From Centipeda infelix ATCC 43532 (GTDB lineage: Bacteria > Bacillota > Negativicutes > Selenomonadales > Selenomonadaceae), in the NCBI RefSeq assembly GCF_000234095.1, contig NZ_JH376797.1, forward strand, positions 476,859 through 540,858: DNA of 64,000 bases, given 5' to 3'. Positions 7,288 to 16,049 of the stretch are shown here, piece after piece. Below the pieces are notes generated by a model, which ran no database searches, was not told the DNA's origin, and worked only from the letters and a program-made list of their open reading frames with translations. The position numbers and the translations under genes are program-made. Numbering within the stretch: position 1 is the first letter of the stretch; every line of letters starts with the position of its first letter.

Positions 7288-7532
7288 TGGAGTACATCGA
7301 TGCACGCGGATGGCGATATCGTGTCATGCAGGGACTTGATGGCAGCTGGAAGGGACGCTATCGAAAGCCCGATAAGCCGTGGCAGAAGAATCGGGCAGAC
7401 GATGTTGGCTGGAAGAACGTCGCTACTCTGCCTTGGCGCAAAACGCAGGAAGAGGCGGAACGTGACCTTGCTGAGTACGCGAAGCGCAAGGAGATGCGGG
7501 TTTATCAGAAAGACGCGGAGGACGTGACATGA
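7284..7532 (+). CDS. Hypothetical early phage protein
   Basis: 82 residues, rich in Trp, Arg and Lys (GWRYRVMQGLDGSWKGRYRKPD), with a C-terminal helix EEAERDLAEYAKRKEM. This resembles short beta-hairpin/helix proteins common in phage early operons. It starts at the first of two ATGs, overlapping the previous stop by 4 nt, after GGAGGACGC. Function not recognised. Confidence 0.55.
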   Translation: MMEYIDARGWRYRVMQGLDGSWKGRYRKPDKPWQKNRADDVGWKNVATLPWRKTQEEAERDLAEYAKRKEMRVYQKDAEDVT

Positions 7533-7834
7533 CTAAGTTTTTCACGATGAGCGGCGTGATTGCAGCTGCCGGCTCTTACACGAAGGTCGTCAAGCACATG
7601 TCATCGCATGAGGAGAAGGGCAGACGGTTCATCCAAGGCTATCGTGTCTGTACGTATTACACGGAGGGGGACGGCCGGGACTACAGTGTTCTGGCGGAGT
7701 TCCCAGGGACGCGGGAGGGGCATGCCGCTGCGGAATCTCTGGTGCTCTGGATCTGGGAGGAGATGCTGGAGGGCAAGGAGCACATCGTTATCCATGATGC
7801 GCCGCCGGTGCGAAAGTTTATGTCGATGGCATAA
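7529..7834 (+). CDS. Hypothetical early phage protein
   Basis: 101 residues starting MTKFFTMSGVIAAAGSYTKVVKH. No clear domain; mixed alpha/beta with a conserved-looking central segment YRVCTYYTEGDGRDYSVLAEF. The start overlaps the previous stop (ATGA) behind GGAGGACGTG, indicating translational coupling. Function not recognised. Confidence 0.55.
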   Translation: MTKFFTMSGVIAAAGSYTKVVKHMSSHEEKGRRFIQGYRVCTYYTEGDGRDYSVLAEFPGTREGHAAAESLVLWIWEEMLEGKEHIVIHDAPPVRKFMSMA

Positions 7835-7851
7835 ACAGAAAGGACGGAGAT

Positions 7852-8076
7852 ATGCATATCAAGAAAATTTTGCATCAATACCGACGCGACTTTCGGGCAC
7901 TTTTTATCTGTGAGAATTGCGAGCACGAGTGTGAAATGCTGGGATACGACGATGCCTATTTCCATGCGAAGGTCATTCCCGACAAGGTATGCCCGAAGTG
8001 CGGAAAGACGGAGCGGGAGATCGACCCGAATTACCGCCCGCTCACCACAAAGTATCCTGAATGGATGCAGCTCTAG
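7852..8076 (+). CDS. Small zinc-ribbon protein
   Basis: 74 residues with two knuckles, ICENC (about 20-24) and VCPKCGK (about 46-52), the four cysteines needed for one zinc site, flanked by basic and aromatic residues. It is probably a nucleic-acid or protein-binding adaptor. RBS AAAGGACGGAG. It is the first of two adjacent zinc-binding genes in this operon. Confidence 0.65.
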   Translation: MHIKKILHQYRRDFRALFICENCEHECEMLGYDDAYFHAKVIPDKVCPKCGKTEREIDPNYRPLTTKYPEWMQL

Positions 8077-8100
8077 GAAGCAAGTGAAGGAGGGATCGCA

Positions 8101-8649
8101 GTGACCCCCGAGGAGCGGAGAGCGAAGGAGTGCGCGCAGCACCGGGAGCGCTATTATTGGTACAAAGCGCATGGGATCTGTGTGAGCTGTGGGCAAGCGG
8201 ACGCCGCGCCAGGGAAGGTAAAATGTGAAGAGTGCGCTGCGAAAGTGGCAGACCGAAGCATGGCCGCCTACTACCGGAAAAGAGAGGAGCGGAAAGAGGC
8301 GATGCGTCGGCGGCAGAGAGAGCGGTATGCAAAGCGCAGGACAGAGGGGCTCTGTACTGATTGCGGCAAAAAAGCGTCCGCAGGAAAACGGCTTTGTCTG
8401 GATTGTTTTCTGCGACGCCGCCGCTATGACAAACGGTACTTCGATGCATATCGCCGCGTGAAGACGGATTTCTCTGACGGGCTCTGCCGCCTGTGCAATG
8501 AGCCAGTTGTACCGGGAAAAAAGCTCTGCGCAACGCATTGCGATATCTTGAGGGAGAACCTGAAAAAAGCGAATGCGCAGCAATCTAATGTCGACCATCC
8601 GTGGAGACATGGCAACCAGTTAATTTTTAAGAAAGGAGATACGCAGTGA
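8101..8649 (+). CDS. Multi-zinc-ribbon phage protein
   Basis: 182 residues, highly basic. Three similar units each have a CxxC pair, a short Gly-Lys linker and a second pair: ICVSCGQ...KCEEC (about 22-43), LCTDCGK...LCLDC (about 84-102) and LCRLCNE...LCATHC (about 128-147). They are separated by Arg/Lys-rich helices. This suggests up to three zinc sites and nucleic-acid binding. The GTG at 8101 follows AAGGAGGGATC. A differently organised zinc-ribbon protein sits at the far end of the prophage (38464-39177). Function not recognised. Confidence 0.65.
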   Translation: MTPEERRAKECAQHRERYYWYKAHGICVSCGQADAAPGKVKCEECAAKVADRSMAAYYRKREERKEAMRRRQRERYAKRRTEGLCTDCGKKASAGKRLCLDCFLRRRRYDKRYFDAYRRVKTDFSDGLCRLCNEPVVPGKKLCATHCDILRENLKKANAQQSNVDHPWRHGNQLIFKKGDTQ

Positions 8650-8831
8650 AGAGTGAGTGGAAAATCTCAAGTATGTACCTCGGCGGCAAGAAGGTCTATC
8701 AGGTCTACCGCATCAAGGATATGCGCGTTGTCGATCACAGCGGCAACCGTGAGTATGCGGGCAGGTGGTACAAGGACAAAGCGGACGCGCAGGCGGTCGT
8801 AGATGAGATGAATGCGAAAGAAGGAGAATAG
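8646..8831 (+). CDS. Hypothetical early phage protein
   Basis: 61 residues. It starts at GTG 8646, overlapping the previous TGA, behind AAAGGAGATAC. The layout is a beta-sheet core (WKISSMYLGGKKVYQVYRIKD) then a helix (KDKADAQAVVDEMNAKEGE), the common small phage layout in which a modified sequence is followed by an Asp/Ala-rich helix. Function not recognised. Confidence 0.55.
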   Translation: MKSEWKISSMYLGGKKVYQVYRIKDMRVVDHSGNREYAGRWYKDKADAQAVVDEMNAKEGE

Positions 8832-8832
8832 C

Positions 8833-9129
8833 ATGGATCCATACACACAGCGCACAACGATTATGAAATGTGACAATCGCACCATGCGTATTATGACAAG
8901 TGTAGGTCGATTGCCTAGCGCATGGGACTTGTGCGCATCGTCCGAGGCGTGGGTAACAAGCCTCGCGGTCTCCGCTGGGGACAACAGTCTTAGCATCACA
9001 AGGTTTTCGTTGACGCAAGAGGAGGCCGACAAGAAGCACACGGATTTCGTGCACATGGCGTTCTTGATGGGGTTTGAACTGTCCAGCGGGCACACGTCCT
9101 ATAGGCGCACAAACAAAAAGAACCCGTAA
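8833..9129 (+). CDS. Hypothetical early phage protein
   Basis: 98 residues. The ATG at 8833 is chosen over an upstream in-frame start because AAGGAG lies 6 nt before it, at the end of the previous gene. The C-terminal part (KKHTDFVHMAFLMGFELS) resembles the end of the 7051-7287 product. The stop codon lies in a hairpin. Function not recognised. Confidence 0.5.
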   Translation: MDPYTQRTTIMKCDNRTMRIMTSVGRLPSAWDLCASSEAWVTSLAVSAGDNSLSITRFSLTQEEADKKHTDFVHMAFLMGFELSSGHTSYRRTNKKNP

Positions 9130-9148
9130 CGGCGACAACCGTTACGGG
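9123..9148. terminator. 10-bp perfect hairpin after early gene cluster
   Basis: CCCGTAACGG and CCGTTACGGG with loop CGACAA. No T-run follows on either strand, so it may be an RNA-processing or protective structure rather than a true terminator. It marks the break between the small-gene cluster and the recombination block. Confidence 0.4.
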
Positions 9149-9202
9149 CGACAAGAAAGATTTACAGACACAGTATAACACGACTCAAGGAGGATTTACA
9201 AT

Positions 9203-9550
9203 ATGACGAACTGCGAAAAACTCTATAACTACTTTCTCGAGCACCCGAAGGCGTCCGCCGACGAGGTGATGGAGGCGCTTAACTGGGAGCGCAAACAAGT
9301 GAGCAAGTACAAGCATCGCCTCAAAGAGCGTGGTTTCATCGATGTGGATGCAATCGAAGGAGTGAAGATCCTGCGTCCATACCGCAAGGAGGATAAAAAC
9401 AATCCGATCCACGACTACAAGCAGGACGCATATATGGAGGCAGCGGACGCGTGCCTGGATCGGATCCACGACCCGGAGACGACGATCCCGCAACTGATTG
9501 AGCTGATCCGCGAGCTGCGGATGGTGCTCAAGGCAATCATTCCCGCGTAA
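9203..9550 (+). CDS. Winged-helix DNA-binding phage protein
   Basis: 115 residues. The N-terminal 55 residues read as a winged helix: LYNYFLEHPKASADEVMEAL, then recognition helix NWERKQVSKYKHRLKERGFI, followed by a basic wing. The C-terminal helices (LDRIHDPETTIPQLIELIREL) could oligomerise. It is a probable regulator of the recombination/replication genes that follow. RBS AAGGAGG. Confidence 0.6.
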   Translation: MTNCEKLYNYFLEHPKASADEVMEALNWERKQVSKYKHRLKERGFIDVDAIEGVKILRPYRKEDKNNPIHDYKQDAYMEAADACLDRIHDPETTIPQLIELIRELRMVLKAIIPA

Positions 9551-9563
9551 GGAGGCACAGGTA

Positions 9564-10058
9564 ATGAGAACATTATATGACCTTGGCGACGCCTTTAACG
9601 GCGTTATGGACATGGTGCTGGATGAGACGATGGATCTCACGGTACTCGAGGCGTGTCTGCAATCGATTGAGGCAGACATCGCCGTCAAATGTGAGAACGG
9701 CATCGGGCTGATCCGCTCGCTCGAGAATCTGCGCGACGGTATGAAGGCAGAGGCAGCCCGCCTTACGGATCGGCAGAAGATCATCGACAACCGCATCCGA
9801 AGCATTAAGGAGTGGTATCAGCGCAATCTTGACGCGATGGGCAAATCCAAGGTTACCACGACACGCGGCACGATGGCCGTGCAGAACAATTCGCCGGCAC
9901 TCAAAGTCACGGATGAAGATCAAATTCCCCTCTGCTATCTGGATCTCATCCCTGCGCGGTATGAGGTGAATAAGGACGCTGTGAAGAATGCACTCAAAGC
10001 AGGTGAGGAGGTTCCGGGCGCACATCTTGAGCAGGGAAGGAGTCTTCACATTCGATGA
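9564..10058 (+). CDS. Gp157-family protein
   Basis: 164 residues. It matches the siphovirus Gp157 layout: an N-terminal long helical part (SLENLRDGMKAEAARLTDRQKIIDNRIRSIKEWYQ), then GTMAVQNNSPALKVTDEDQIPLCYL and a C-terminal PGAHLEQGRSLHIR. In this family the protein is encoded next to the ERF or RecT recombinase, has been linked to phage resistance, and has no defined biochemical activity. Its stop overlaps the ERF start (ATGA), so the two are coupled. Confidence 0.85.
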   Translation: MRTLYDLGDAFNGVMDMVLDETMDLTVLEACLQSIEADIAVKCENGIGLIRSLENLRDGMKAEAARLTDRQKIIDNRIRSIKEWYQRNLDAMGKSKVTTTRGTMAVQNNSPALKVTDEDQIPLCYLDLIPARYEVNKDAVKNALKAGEEVPGAHLEQGRSLHIR

Positions 10059-10741
10059 ATATTTTCGAAAAGATTCAGGCTGTCCGTGTGCAGCTCGCTG
10101 CGGACAATCTGAAGAAGGGGAAGAAGAACGAGTATGCGGGGTACACCTACTATGAACTCGGCGACTTCCTTCCGCGCATCATGACACTGTGCAGCGAGCA
10201 GAAAATCTTTCCCGTGATCTCATTCACGGCGGAGATGGCGACACTGACGATCTATGACTGCGAGAAGCCGGATGCGAAGGTGGAGATCACAACACCAATG
10301 TCCACGGCGCAGCTTAAGGCGTGTCATCCGGTGCAGAACCTCGGCGCAGTGCAGACGTATCTTCGGCGGTATCTCTACATCGCCATGTTCGAGATTGTGG
10401 AGTCGGACAAGATCGAGGCGACGATGAGCAAGGATCCCGTCGAAGTACCTGCAGCAACATCCGCACCGTCCGATATCTCTCCGAGCGGCCGCGCGTTCCG
10501 CTGCGATATCAATAAACCGGCGCGCGAGGAGCTAGTCCGTCTCTGGCAGTTCATGGGATGGGATACGGCGAATATCGAAAACTACCTTGCCACGCGGGCA
10601 CTCAATATGAATACATCACAAACGCCCGCGTTTTTTCAAAAGGTCTTGCAGGAGCAGATCGAGTTCTGCATCACGGAGTCACGCAAGGGAACACCGGGCT
10701 ATGCGGGACTGCTGTTTGATGACGGCTACCCGTTCCAATAA
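10055..10741 (+). CDS. ERF-family single-strand annealing recombinase
   Basis: 228 residues. The N-terminal ERF core is clear: EKIQAVRVQLAADNLKKGKKN, YAGYTYYELGDFLP and LGAVQTYLRRYLYIAMFEI (about 1-125), followed by a divergent C-terminal tail. It would anneal complementary single strands during phage recombination and genome circularisation, working with the SSB encoded next. Confidence 0.9.
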   Translation: MNIFEKIQAVRVQLAADNLKKGKKNEYAGYTYYELGDFLPRIMTLCSEQKIFPVISFTAEMATLTIYDCEKPDAKVEITTPMSTAQLKACHPVQNLGAVQTYLRRYLYIAMFEIVESDKIEATMSKDPVEVPAATSAPSDISPSGRAFRCDINKPAREELVRLWQFMGWDTANIENYLATRALNMNTSQTPAFFQKVLQEQIEFCITESRKGTPGYAGLLFDDGYPFQ

Positions 10742-10756
10742 GAGAGGAGTATTTCA

Positions 10757-11305
10757 ATGAATGTATCATTTTTTGGCCGACTGACAAGGAACCCCGAGGT
10801 CAAGACGAATCAGACGGGGACATCCTACACAACGTTCACGGTTGCGACACAGGTGCAGGCAAAGGGGCAGGACGGCAAGGCGAAGACGCTCTTTATCGAT
10901 GTGTCGGCATTCGGCAAGCAGGGCGAAAATATTATGAAGTACTTCGGCAAGGGCAGCCGCATCGTGATCCACGGCGATATCTTCGACGCAAATGCGTGGG
11001 TCGGCAAGAATGACGGTCAGCCGCACATCGGCGTGAATGTGACGCTGAACGGCTTTGACTTTGTGGACACGCAGGCAGAATCGGCGGCACGTCAACAGAG
11101 CGCCCCGCAACAGATGGCACCGCCTCCGCAGGCTCCTCCACCGGTAGTACCTACGGGCTACGCAGCGCAGATTCCGGCACCGATGCAGACGGGCGTCGCA
11201 CCGTGGGCACCGCCCGCATACGGGGGGCAACCGCAGCAGGGCGTCGCCTACGGAGCAGCCCCTCCGCCGCCCACAGGGCAGAACTATGCGGCAGCTCCGT
11301 ACTGA
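10757..11305 (+). CDS. ssb: Single-stranded DNA-binding protein
   Basis: 182 residues. N-terminal OB fold (about 1-105: GRLTRNPEVKTNQTG, TTFTVATQV, FIDVSAFGKQGENIMKYFGKGSRIVIHG), then a Gln/Pro/Ala-rich disordered tail. The usual acidic DDDIPF-like tip is absent: the protein ends in QNYAAAPY, so partner binding through the canonical tip is doubtful. It lies between the recombinase and the helicase. A second, truncated ssb stub lies at 18506-18637. Confidence 0.9.
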   Translation: MNVSFFGRLTRNPEVKTNQTGTSYTTFTVATQVQAKGQDGKAKTLFIDVSAFGKQGENIMKYFGKGSRIVIHGDIFDANAWVGKNDGQPHIGVNVTLNGFDFVDTQAESAARQQSAPQQMAPPPQAPPPVVPTGYAAQIPAPMQTGVAPWAPPAYGGQPQQGVAYGAAPPPPTGQNYAAAPY

Positions 11306-11311
11306 TGCGCT

Positions 11312-12676
11312 ATGGATATCAGCCTCAGACCATATCAGCAGCAGTTCATTGATGATGTTGGGTATGAGTTCACGCAGGGGCGGCGGCGCGTGTGCGCTGT
11401 GGCACCCTGCGGCGCGGGCAAGACGATTATGACGGCATGGATGGCGCGCGGCACAGCACTTTCGGGGCGGCGCGCTATTTTCATGGTGCATCGACAGGAA
11501 CTCATCGAGCAGACGTCTGCGACGTTCACGGCAATGGGCATTCAGCATGGTCTTATTGCTGCAGGGGCAGCGAAGGAATATGATTTGCCTGTGCAGATCG
11601 CCTCGGTGCAGACGCTCATTCATCGTCTGCACGAGGTGCAGCCGCCCGATCTTTTGATCTGCGATGAGTGTCATCATATCGTTGCCAATACATACCGCAG
11701 GATTTTGGAGCATTTCGCCGCTGCCTATGTGCTCGGCGTGACGGCGACGCCGGAGCGGATCGGCGGGCAGGGACTCGGTGAGATTTTCCAGTCGCTTGTG
11801 CTCGGACCAACCGCCGCAGAACTCATTGCCGCCGGCAATCTGACGCCGTACGACTACTACGCACCGCCCTCGAAGTTCGACCCCGCTGCGGCGCACGTGC
11901 GCTTCGGCGAGTACGTCAAGGGCGATCTCATCCATCAGATGGATGATGCGGATGTGATCGGCGACATTGTGAAAAACTATCAGAATCTCGCAGCAGGGCG
12001 GCGTGCGATCTGTTACTGCATCAACCGCGCGCACAGTGAGCACGTCGCAGCGTCGTTCCGCACAGTGGGCATTTCTGCCGTACACATTGACGGAGAGACG
12101 CACAAGACCGTCCGTGCGCGTACCGTCGAAGATTTTCGCCTCGGCAAGATTCGGATTCTATGCAACGCGGAGCTCCTCGGAGAGGGCTTTGACGTTCCGG
12201 CGATGGAGGCAGTGATTCTTGCTCGCCCTACGGCATCACTGACGCTCTATATCCAACAGAGTATGCGGCCGCTGCGTCCCGATCCTGCAAATCCCGATAA
12301 GCGTGCGGTCATTATCGATCATGTGGGCAATGTGTTCCGGCACGGTATGCCGGATGAGGAGCGCGCATGGACGCTTGAAACGAGGAAAAAGAAGCCGCGC
12401 AGTTCATCTATTAAGGTATGCCCCGCCTGTTATACCGCCGTTCCAAGTACGGCGCGTGTGTGTCCCTGCGGGCATGCTTTTGCTGCTGCGCCGGAGGAGC
12501 ACAAATACACTGAGAGGGACGGTACACTCACGAAGATCGAGGAAATCAAGCGAAAGAAGCGGCAGGAGGTCGGTATGGCACGCAGCGTTGCAGACCTTAC
12601 GGCAATCGCCTTAAAGCGCGGCTACTCGCTGCGCTGGGTGTCGCGCATGGCAGACCTGAAACGACTGAGAGGATAA
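11312..12676 (+). CDS. DEAD/DEAH-box (SF2) helicase
   Basis: 454 residues. Motif I APCGAGKT (about 31-38), DEAH-type motif II CDECHH (about 117-122), motif III TATPER, and a C-terminal helicase domain with LGEGFDVPA and QSMRPLRP (motifs V and VI). A C-terminal zinc knuckle CPAC...CPCG (about 371-388) resembles those in phage SF2 helicases. It probably unwinds DNA at the phage fork or remodels recombination intermediates. It is close to the SSB gene (6-nt gap). Confidence 0.9.
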   Translation: MDISLRPYQQQFIDDVGYEFTQGRRRVCAVAPCGAGKTIMTAWMARGTALSGRRAIFMVHRQELIEQTSATFTAMGIQHGLIAAGAAKEYDLPVQIASVQTLIHRLHEVQPPDLLICDECHHIVANTYRRILEHFAAAYVLGVTATPERIGGQGLGEIFQSLVLGPTAAELIAAGNLTPYDYYAPPSKFDPAAAHVRFGEYVKGDLIHQMDDADVIGDIVKNYQNLAAGRRAICYCINRAHSEHVAASFRTVGISAVHIDGETHKTVRARTVEDFRLGKIRILCNAELLGEGFDVPAMEAVILARPTASLTLYIQQSMRPLRPDPANPDKRAVIIDHVGNVFRHGMPDEERAWTLETRKKKPRSSSIKVCPACYTAVPSTARVCPCGHAFAAAPEEHKYTERDGTLTKIEEIKRKKRQEVGMARSVADLTAIALKRGYSLRWVSRMADLKRLRG

Positions 12677-12679
12677 CGC

Positions 12680-13078
12680 ATGAAGAAATCAGAGCATGAC
12701 ATTCAAAACGAGATTCGCGTCGCGATCGGCGCAAAGCAGACGGCGACACTCTTTCGCGCGAACGTCGGCGAGGCATGGACGGGGATTTGTCGAAGGATGA
12801 ATTGGATACCGGATCGTGTTGTAATTGATGGTGCGCGGCGGTTTCAGAGCGGTCTGCCCGTCGGATTTCCGGACCTCTTCGGATTCCGAACCATCGAGGT
12901 AACGCCCGAGATGATCGGCAAAAAGATCGCCGTTTTTGTCTTCCTCGAGGTCAAAAAACCCGGCGGGCGCACGAGCAAGGCACAGAAGGAGATGCACGCA
13001 TTCCTGCAATCGGCGGGTGCGATCGGCGGTGTGGCACGCTCCGCCGAGGAGGCGGCGGCTCTGCTGCAGCGTTTATAG
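12680..13078 (+). CDS. VRR-NUC domain endonuclease
   Basis: 132 residues, a stand-alone VRR-NUC protein. Visible are the N-terminal ESEHDIQNEIR-like start (SEHDIQNEIRVAI), the FRANVGEAW and GLPVGFPDLFGF segments with the conserved Asp, and FLEVKKPGGRTSKAQK carrying the ExK catalytic pair. In phages these act as structure-specific (Holliday-junction-like) nucleases. It follows the helicase by 3 nt and precedes the primase. Confidence 0.88.
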   Translation: MKKSEHDIQNEIRVAIGAKQTATLFRANVGEAWTGICRRMNWIPDRVVIDGARRFQSGLPVGFPDLFGFRTIEVTPEMIGKKIAVFVFLEVKKPGGRTSKAQKEMHAFLQSAGAIGGVARSAEEAAALLQRL

Positions 13079-13097
13079 CCGGGCGGGTTGAAACGAG

Positions 13098-16043
13098 GTG
13101 AGTGTCATTGACACCATAGAATTTTTCCGCGCGTTCTATCCGGAGGAGAGCGAGGGGCATACCTATCTCTGGACGCTGCCAGATAAGCGGACGCAAGTGT
13201 TTGCCGCCGCTGCGCACGCTGAGATCGCGCAGGCGGCGCGAAATACAGGGGACGCGGGCAAGGATGTGTATTTCTCTGTTGGGCTGTCTGAGCGCCTGTT
13301 CAAGGCGCATGAGCGGGCGAAGAGCGCGGACATTATCGCGATCCCTGCGCTCTGGGTGGACATCGATATCGCAGGTGACGCTCATGCAGCGAAGTCCCTG
13401 CCGCCGGACTATACAGCGGCGCGGGCACTTCTGCCGGAGATGCTTGACCCGTCGATCGTCGTACACAGCGGGCATGGGATCCATGCATACTATATTTTTC
13501 GCGAACTGCTCGACACGCGCACGGAGGAAGAGCGTAGCGCCGCCGAGGATCTATTGCGCCGTCTGCAGGGCGCTGTGCGTGCGCGTGCCGCCATCTATGG
13601 CTGGCATGTGGACAGCGTCCCCGATCTCTGCCGTGTGCTGCGCGTCCCTGGGACGCTAAACCGCAAGGGCGGCGATGCGGTGCCCTGCATGATTACGGAG
13701 TACTCCGAGGGGCTGCGGTACAACGCGGAGGATTTCGATGTGCTGCCCGAGGTGCAGGAGATCAGCAGGGCGGAGCGTGCGGAGAAATTCGAGCGACGAC
13801 CGACGGACGGGGACGCGCGGCTGATGCTCGCGAACTGCGCGTTCCTGCAGCATTTTCAGCAGAACTATAAAACCCTCCCCGAGCCTGTCTGGAAGGCGGC
13901 GTGCACGAATCTCATGCGCGGTGTTGGCGGCGAGGAGATCATTTTGCCGCTCGTCAAGGAATGGCTCGGCACGAAGTACAACAAAGAGGATACCCGCAAG
14001 AAGCTCGCGCATTATCTAAACGAGTGCACGCCGCAGACGTGTGTACACATTCAGTCAGAACTTGGCTTCAAAGGCTGCGCGGATTGTCCCGACATCAAGT
14101 CGCCCTGCGCGTGGTCGCTCGGCAAGGTGCCGCAGGCAATCGCAAAGCTCCGGCAGATCGCGCTGCCGAATGCGGAGAATACACTGAATGAGGAGACGAT
14201 CGGTGCGCTTGCGCTCGTCAAGAAGGAAAACGGGCTGGAATACGCACGCTTTAAGGAGCGGTGCAAGGGGAATGTCAATCTGAACGACCTGCAGCGCGAG
14301 GTAAAACGCGTGCAGGCGTCACAGGCGGGGCTTTCGGTCGTGGAGGGGGGCGCACTCGAGGCGGGGCAAAAGCTCGGCGATATCACCACGCGCTCATTTG
14401 TCCCGGATACGCCGCTCGATCTTGCGCTCCCCGCGAACTTTTCCTACGGCGCCGATGGCGTCTATGAGGTACGCATGACGGAGATGGGGCAGGTGGCGCG
14501 GCTTGCTGCAGGTACGCCCGTCATCATCTCGGAAAAGCAGTACAATGTCGATACGCAGACGGAGAAAGTGCAGCTTTCCTTCCGCTACTATGATCATTGG
14601 GTGCATGTGGTCTGCAAACGTTCGGAGGTATTCTCTGCGCGCGGCATCATCGCGCTCACGGATCGCGGGCTGAACACTTCGAGTGAGTCGGCAAAATATC
14701 TGGTGAAATACCTCCAAGCCCTTGAGGCGGCGAATCCGAATATTCCGCTTGTTCATGCCGTCTCCAAGATCGGCTGGCGGCCATATGGGCTGAGTGAGTT
14801 TGTGATCCCATCATCGAGCAGATACCACGTCGACATGGACGACGACGGAGAGCTTGCCGCCGCCTTTACGCAGCGTGGGACGCTCGCAGAGTGGCAGGAG
14901 GCGGCGCAGGAGATACGTAAACACACTTTTGCGCGTTTTGTATTGGCAGCTGCGTTTGCGACTCCGCTGTTGCACATCTGCAAGAACCGCAATTTTATGA
15001 TTTACTTCTGGGGCACGTCGGGCGGCGGCAAGACGGCGGCGCAGCGATTTGCGCTCACGGTCTGGGGCAATCCGACACGGCTGATGAAGTCGTTCTATGG
15101 GACAACGAACGGACTTGAACGCGCTGCCGAATACAGCAATGATTTCCCGCTCGTCATCAATGAGCGTCAGGTCATGATGGGGAGCAACAAGCAGGAGGCG
15201 CTTGAGAGCCTTGTCTATATGCTTGAGGGCGGTCATGGCAAGGTGCGCGCGAGCAAGTCCGGCATCCGAAAGATGGCGACGTGGCGCACGATCGCAATGG
15301 CATCGGGCGAAGAACCCTTGTCGAAAGAGTCGAGCATTCAGGGCGTCAAGACGCGTCTGATCGAACTGAACACCTATCCCGTACTGCCGGAGGAAACGGC
15401 GAAGATGGTCTATGCCATCGACGAGGAGCGGCATGGCACGGCGGGCAGGGCTTTTATGGAGCGCCTGCTGCAGGAGGCGGAAACGGCATACACGGAGATT
15501 CTTGCGGCGCGTCAGGCACTCATTGAACGGCTGCACACGGACTATCCCGAGCATTTTGAGCCGCATATTGACAACGTGGCGACGGTCGCCATCGCGGATA
15601 TGCTTGTGAGCATGTGGCTGTTTGGTGAAACGCCCGAGGCGGCACAGCAGGGCGCCTATGATATGGCAGCTGTTATCATGGAAGGGCAACCAACAAAGCG
15701 TGAAATCTCCGATACGCGGCGTGCATGGGACTTTGTAGAGGCGTGGCTTGTCAGTAACTGGCAGCATTTCAGCAACGATATCGGCTATGAGTCACGTGCC
15801 AAGCTCTCACCGGAATACGGCTTCATTCGCAACGGATATGTCAATGTGTATCCGATGTATCTGCGCGCGGCGCTCGATGATGCGGGCTTCTCGTCCAATA
15901 AGTTCTTGAAGGAGTTCGCCGAAAGCGGGCTGATCTGCTCGACGCCCGAAAAAAGCAATCGTCGATTCACAAAACGGGTCAGTTATAGCGGGACGAAGAT
16001 TCATGTGATTCAGATTCCACAGGAAATGGAGCGTCTTTTATGA
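13098..16043 (+). CDS. PrimPol-type primase fused to DUF927-like helicase
   Basis: 981 residues. The N-terminal third looks like an archaeo-eukaryotic primase: WVDIDI (metal DxD, about 86-91), HSGHGIHAYY (about 121-130) and RVLRVPGTLNRK (about 178-189). A cysteine cluster (about 310-336) follows. The C-terminal half is a P-loop ATPase with GTSGGGKT (about 638-645), resembling DUF927 helicases. It would prime and unwind at the phage origin. The start is uncertain: GTG at 13098 lies within the sequence GAGGTGA that also looks like a ribosome site, so initiation a few codons later at a non-standard codon is possible. It is followed by a repeat-rich non-coding region. Confidence 0.85.
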   Translation: MSVIDTIEFFRAFYPEESEGHTYLWTLPDKRTQVFAAAAHAEIAQAARNTGDAGKDVYFSVGLSERLFKAHERAKSADIIAIPALWVDIDIAGDAHAAKSLPPDYTAARALLPEMLDPSIVVHSGHGIHAYYIFRELLDTRTEEERSAAEDLLRRLQGAVRARAAIYGWHVDSVPDLCRVLRVPGTLNRKGGDAVPCMITEYSEGLRYNAEDFDVLPEVQEISRAERAEKFERRPTDGDARLMLANCAFLQHFQQNYKTLPEPVWKAACTNLMRGVGGEEIILPLVKEWLGTKYNKEDTRKKLAHYLNECTPQTCVHIQSELGFKGCADCPDIKSPCAWSLGKVPQAIAKLRQIALPNAENTLNEETIGALALVKKENGLEYARFKERCKGNVNLNDLQREVKRVQASQAGLSVVEGGALEAGQKLGDITTRSFVPDTPLDLALPANFSYGADGVYEVRMTEMGQVARLAAGTPVIISEKQYNVDTQTEKVQLSFRYYDHWVHVVCKRSEVFSARGIIALTDRGLNTSSESAKYLVKYLQALEAANPNIPLVHAVSKIGWRPYGLSEFVIPSSSRYHVDMDDDGELAAAFTQRGTLAEWQEAAQEIRKHTFARFVLAAAFATPLLHICKNRNFMIYFWGTSGGGKTAAQRFALTVWGNPTRLMKSFYGTTNGLERAAEYSNDFPLVINERQVMMGSNKQEALESLVYMLEGGHGKVRASKSGIRKMATWRTIAMASGEEPLSKESSIQGVKTRLIELNTYPVLPEETAKMVYAIDEERHGTAGRAFMERLLQEAETAYTEILAARQALIERLHTDYPEHFEPHIDNVATVAIADMLVSMWLFGETPEAAQQGAYDMAAVIMEGQPTKREISDTRRAWDFVEAWLVSNWQHFSNDIGYESRAKLSPEYGFIRNGYVNVYPMYLRAALDDAGFSSNKFLKEFAESGLICSTPEKSNRRFTKRVSYSGTKIHVIQIPQEMERLL

Positions 16044-16049
16044 ATTTGC

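Noticed and set aside
10766-12103. Long minus-strand open frame (445 codons) opposite ssb and helicase
   Set aside because: It is the complement of two certain genes; the translation is Cys/Arg/His-rich without any fold, and no ribosome site is present.
14811-15767. Minus-strand open frame opposite the primase-helicase
   Set aside because: A shadow of a strongly conserved gene caused by GC-rich third positions.
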